DNA of 27,400 nt from JANNRA01 sp031401035 (lineage in GTDB: Bacteria > Desulfobacterota > Binatia > HRBIN30 > CADEER01): assembly GCA_031401035.1 (NCBI GenBank), contig JANNRA010000206.1, forward strand, positions 1-27,400. The letters are read 5' to 3'. The notes beneath the pieces were generated by a model, which made no database searches, was not told the DNA's origin, and saw nothing but the letters and a program-made list of their open reading frames with translations. Each line of letters opens with the position of its first letter. Position 1 is the first letter of the stretch. Below are positions 24,668-27,400 of this stretch, piece after piece. A program made the translations under genes and the position numbers.

Positions 24668-26707
24668 ATGGCCGTCGGCTCCATCGAACCCCGCCGCTTC
24701 ACCCACTTCTCCGAGATCGCGGGGTTCCTCTGGCAGGTCGCCGACCTGTTGCGCGGCGACTACAAGCAATCGGACTACGGCAAGGTGATCCTGCCGTTCA
24801 CCGTCCTGCGGCGCCTCGACTGCGTGCTGGCGCGGACCAAACAGAAGGTGATCGACAAGCACGCGACGCTCAAGGGCGGCGACCTGAAGAACCTCGATGT
24901 GGCGCTGAACAAGGTCGCCGGGGTGCCGTTTCACAATATCAGCCCCCTCGATTTTCCGCGTCTGCTCACCGACGCGAACCACGTCGCCCCCAACCTTACC
25001 GCTTATGTGAAGGGCTTCTCCGAGGACGTGCGCGAGATCTTTCTGCAGCGCTTCAAGCTGCCCGAGCAGATCGCCAAGCTGGACGAGTCGAACCTGCTCT
25101 TCCAGGTGGTGCAGAAGTTCGCCGCCGTCGATCTCCACCCCGATGCGGTGCCGAACCACCAGATGGGCTTAGTGTTCGAGGAGCTGATCAGGCGCTTCGC
25201 GGAGCAGTCAAACGAGACCGCCGGCGAGCATTTCACGCCGCGCGAAGTGATCCGGCTGATGGTGAACCTGCTGTTCATCGAGGATGCCGACGTACTCACC
25301 CGGCCGGGCATCGTGGCAACCCTGTTCGATCCGGCCTGCGGCACCGGCGGCATGTTGTCGGTGGCCGAGGAGTACCTGCGCGAGCTGAACCCTGGGGCGC
25401 ATCTCGAGGTCTTCGGCCAGGAGCTGAACGACGAGAGCTTCGCCATCTGCAAGTCGGACATGATGGTGAAGGGGCAGAACCCGGCCCACATCACGCGCGG
25501 CAACTCGTTCAGCGAGGACGGCCACTCCGGCGCCCGCTTTGACTACATGCTCTCGAACCCGCCCTTCGGCGTCGAATGGAAGAAGGTCGAGCAGGCTATC
25601 CGCGACGAGGCGGACACGCAGGGCTTCGCCGGTCGCTTTGGCGCCGGCCTGCCGCGCATCAACGACGGCTCGTTTCTGTTCCTGCAGACGATGCTAGCCA
25701 AAATGAAGCCGGTGGCGGAGGGCGGCAGCCGCATCGCAATCGTCTTCAATGGGTCGCCGCTGTTCACCGGCGACGCAGGCTCGGGCGAGAGCGAGATCCG
25801 CCGCTGGATCATCGAGAACGACTGGCTTGAGGCCATCGTCGCGCTACCCGATCAGCTGTTCTACAACACCGGCATCAACACCTACGTCTGGATCGTCACC
25901 AACCGGAAGCCTGCAGCGCGCAAGGGCAAGATCCAGCTCATCAATGCCGTCGCCCTGTTCCGCAAGATGCGCAAGTCGCTCGGCAACAAGCGCAACGAGC
26001 TGGGCGAGGACGACATCGCCACCATCACCCGCCTGTACGGGGACTTTGCCGAGGCGAAGCAGTCGAAGATCTTCCGGAACGAGGACTTCGGCTATCGGCG
26101 CATCACCGTCGAGCGCCCGCTAAAGCTGAACTTCCAGGTCTCGCCCGACCGCCTCGCGCGCCTGGCCGACGAGAGCGGCTTCCAGAATCTCGCCACCAGC
26201 AAGAAGAAGGGCGCCGCCGGCTTGAAGGAGATCGAGGCCGGCAAAGCGCTACAGGACGCCATCCTCGGGGCCCTGGGCGCCATCGACGGAGCTACCGTCT
26301 ACCGCAGCCGCGACGCCTTCGACGCCGCACTGAAGCAGGCGATGAAGTCGGGTGGCGTCACCCTGCCGCCGCCGGCGCGCAAGGCCATCCTCTCCGCCTT
26401 CTCCGAGCGCGACGAGGAAGCGGAAGTCTGCGCCGACTCCAAGGGCCACCCCGAACCCGACCCCGACCTGCGCGACACCGAAAACGTGCCGCTCTCTGGA
26501 TCAGTCGAGGACTACTTCATGCGCGAGGTGCTGCCGCACGTCCCCGACGCCTGGATCGACGAGTCGAAGACGAAGGTCGGCTACGAGATCCCGTTCACCC
26601 GGCACTTCTACGAGTACAAACCGTTGCGGCCGCTGGCGGACATCGAGGCGGAGATTCGCCGCCTTGAGGCCGACATCCAGTCGGCGCTTGCCGACGTGCT
26701 GGAATGA
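24668..26707 (+). CDS. hsdM: Type I restriction-modification methyltransferase subunit
   Basis: A 679-residue N6-adenine methyltransferase subunit of a type I restriction-modification system. The N-terminal helical HsdM domain (SEIAGFLWQVADLLRG, then YGKVILPFTVLRRLD) is followed by GEHFTPREVIRLMV, the SAM-binding motif DPACGTGG (221-228) and the catalytic NPPF (297-300). A long C-terminal part ends with KPLRPLADIEAEIRRLEADI, an HsdS-contacting coil. It works in an M2S1 complex with the specificity subunit whose gene overlaps its stop (ATGA, 26704-26707). hsdR is not in the window and should lie to the right if the system is complete. Confidence 0.95.
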   Translation: MAVGSIEPRRFTHFSEIAGFLWQVADLLRGDYKQSDYGKVILPFTVLRRLDCVLARTKQKVIDKHATLKGGDLKNLDVALNKVAGVPFHNISPLDFPRLLTDANHVAPNLTAYVKGFSEDVREIFLQRFKLPEQIAKLDESNLLFQVVQKFAAVDLHPDAVPNHQMGLVFEELIRRFAEQSNETAGEHFTPREVIRLMVNLLFIEDADVLTRPGIVATLFDPACGTGGMLSVAEEYLRELNPGAHLEVFGQELNDESFAICKSDMMVKGQNPAHITRGNSFSEDGHSGARFDYMLSNPPFGVEWKKVEQAIRDEADTQGFAGRFGAGLPRINDGSFLFLQTMLAKMKPVAEGGSRIAIVFNGSPLFTGDAGSGESEIRRWIIENDWLEAIVALPDQLFYNTGINTYVWIVTNRKPAARKGKIQLINAVALFRKMRKSLGNKRNELGEDDIATITRLYGDFAEAKQSKIFRNEDFGYRRITVERPLKLNFQVSPDRLARLADESGFQNLATSKKKGAAGLKEIEAGKALQDAILGALGAIDGATVYRSRDAFDAALKQAMKSGGVTLPPPARKAILSAFSERDEEAEVCADSKGHPEPDPDLRDTENVPLSGSVEDYFMREVLPHVPDAWIDESKTKVGYEIPFTRHFYEYKPLRPLADIEAEIRRLEADIQSALADVLE

Positions 26708-27400
26708 TCCAGATGCGCCGGGACAGGAGGGACTCAGGGATTCCATGGGTCGGACCAATTCCGGCCGACTGGACGGTTGCCAAGGTCAAGCGCGTGGCAT
26801 CGCTGCGAAGCGGCTCAGGAATTACGTCGGACCAGATCAGCGAAGAGGGCGAGTACTCCGTCTACGGAGGTGGGGGGCTGCGCGGATACACGTCCGCGTT
26901 CACTCACGAGGGTCAGTTCCCTCTCATCGGGAGGCAGGGGGCGCTCTGCGGCAGTATCAACTACGCGAAGGGACGATTCTGGGCGTCCGAGCACGCGGTC
27001 GTCGCCAAACCCTTGGAAGGCGCGGACCCCGTGTGGCTTGGCGAACTGCTCAGGGCAATGAATCTCGGTCAGTACTCCGTTTCGGCTGCTCAGCCCGGCC
27101 TCGCAGTCGAAACCATCCGGGAGTTGCTCGTACCCATCCCGCCACTCCCCACCCAGCGCGCCATCGCCGACTTCCTCGACCGGAAGACGCAGGCCATCGA
27201 CGAGCTGATCCGCATGAAGGAGCGCCTGATCGAGCTGCTCCAGGAGAAGCGCCAGGCCCTCATCACCCAGGCCGTCACCAAGGGCCTCGCCCCAGATGTG
27301 CCGATGAAGGATTCGGGTGTGCCGTGGTTGGGAGAGATCCCCGCTAAGCGCCTGTTCCGGGAGATCGACCGGCGGCTCGGAGAAGCCGAGCCGCCACCCC
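26704..27400 (+). CDS. hsdS: Type I restriction specificity subunit, truncated by window end
   Basis: The open frame from ATG 26704 (alternative ATG 26713) runs to the window edge, about 232 residues, without a stop. It opens with DSGIPWVGPIPADW, the usual HsdS entry, and a first target-recognition domain (YSVYGGGGLRGYT, FPLIGRQGALCG). The conserved helical region follows at about residues 146-196 (PPLPTQRAIADFLDRKTQAIDELI, then LLQEKRQALITQAVTKGL), and a second entry motif MKDSGVPWLGEIP starts the second recognition domain. Overlap with hsdM indicates translational coupling. The recognition sequence cannot be read from this. Confidence 0.93.
   Translation, partial: MIQMRRDRRDSGIPWVGPIPADWTVAKVKRVASLRSGSGITSDQISEEGEYSVYGGGGLRGYTSAFTHEGQFPLIGRQGALCGSINYAKGRFWASEHAVVAKPLEGADPVWLGELLRAMNLGQYSVSAAQPGLAVETIRELLVPIPPLPTQRAIADFLDRKTQAIDELIRMKERLIELLQEKRQALITQAVTKGLAPDVPMKDSGVPWLGEIPAKRLFREIDRRLGEAEPPP

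Overview
The window is GC-rich chromosomal DNA from a Gram-negative, respiring bacterium. The evidence is an OprB-type outer-membrane porin, a lipoprotein cytochrome c, a Rieske/cytochrome b complex, NuoL/NuoM and tmRNA. The gene mix (b6-type cytochrome b with a fused c-type domain, CtaG-like oxidase assembly domain, DUF385 protein, sulfatase, sulfotransferase) would fit a soil or sediment deltaproteobacterial or Binatota-like lineage. That placement is inference; no marker in the window settles it.

Layout. (1) 1-3656: a plus-strand respiratory operon with a polytopic membrane protein, a diheme cytochrome c lipoprotein, a Rieske protein and a cytochrome b carrying its own C-terminal c-heme domain. 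Together these look like an unconventional quinol:cytochrome c oxidoreductase next to a terminal oxidase cluster that probably lies to the left. (2) 3698-9699: an accessory stretch with a sulfatase, an attC-like hairpin followed by a toxin-antitoxin pair, an ABM-domain protein, a DUF385 protein, a sulfotransferase, an alpha/beta hydrolase, a GFA-family gene remnant and a small hydroxylaminobenzene-mutase-like membrane protein. (3) 9975-14938: nuoL-nuoM without nuoN, then a crotonase-fold protein lacking both classical glutamates and a GNAT acetyltransferase. (4) 14935-19001, minus strand: an esterase, and an operon of a CtaG/polyferredoxin fusion plus a small YtkA/FixH-like protein. (5) 19102-21035: an OprB porin and two divergently transcribed small paralogues of unknown function. 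(6) 21142-21493: the tmRNA gene ssrA. (7) 21494-27400: an integrative element inserted at the ssrA 3' end, carrying a P4-type integrase, small unknown genes and a type I restriction-modification locus (hsdM, start of hsdS) that runs off the right edge.

Several palindromic repeats interrupt the window: one inside the cytochrome bc operon, one translated in frame in the linker of the CtaG/polyferredoxin fusion, and a family with two clear copies 3' of genes. The strongest candidates for something undescribed are the paralogous small-protein pair with operator-like repeats between its genes, the repeat-bridged CtaG/polyferredoxin fusion, and the Cys-rich protein just upstream of hsdM. I did not find a clearly novel multi-gene defence system within the visible part of the island.
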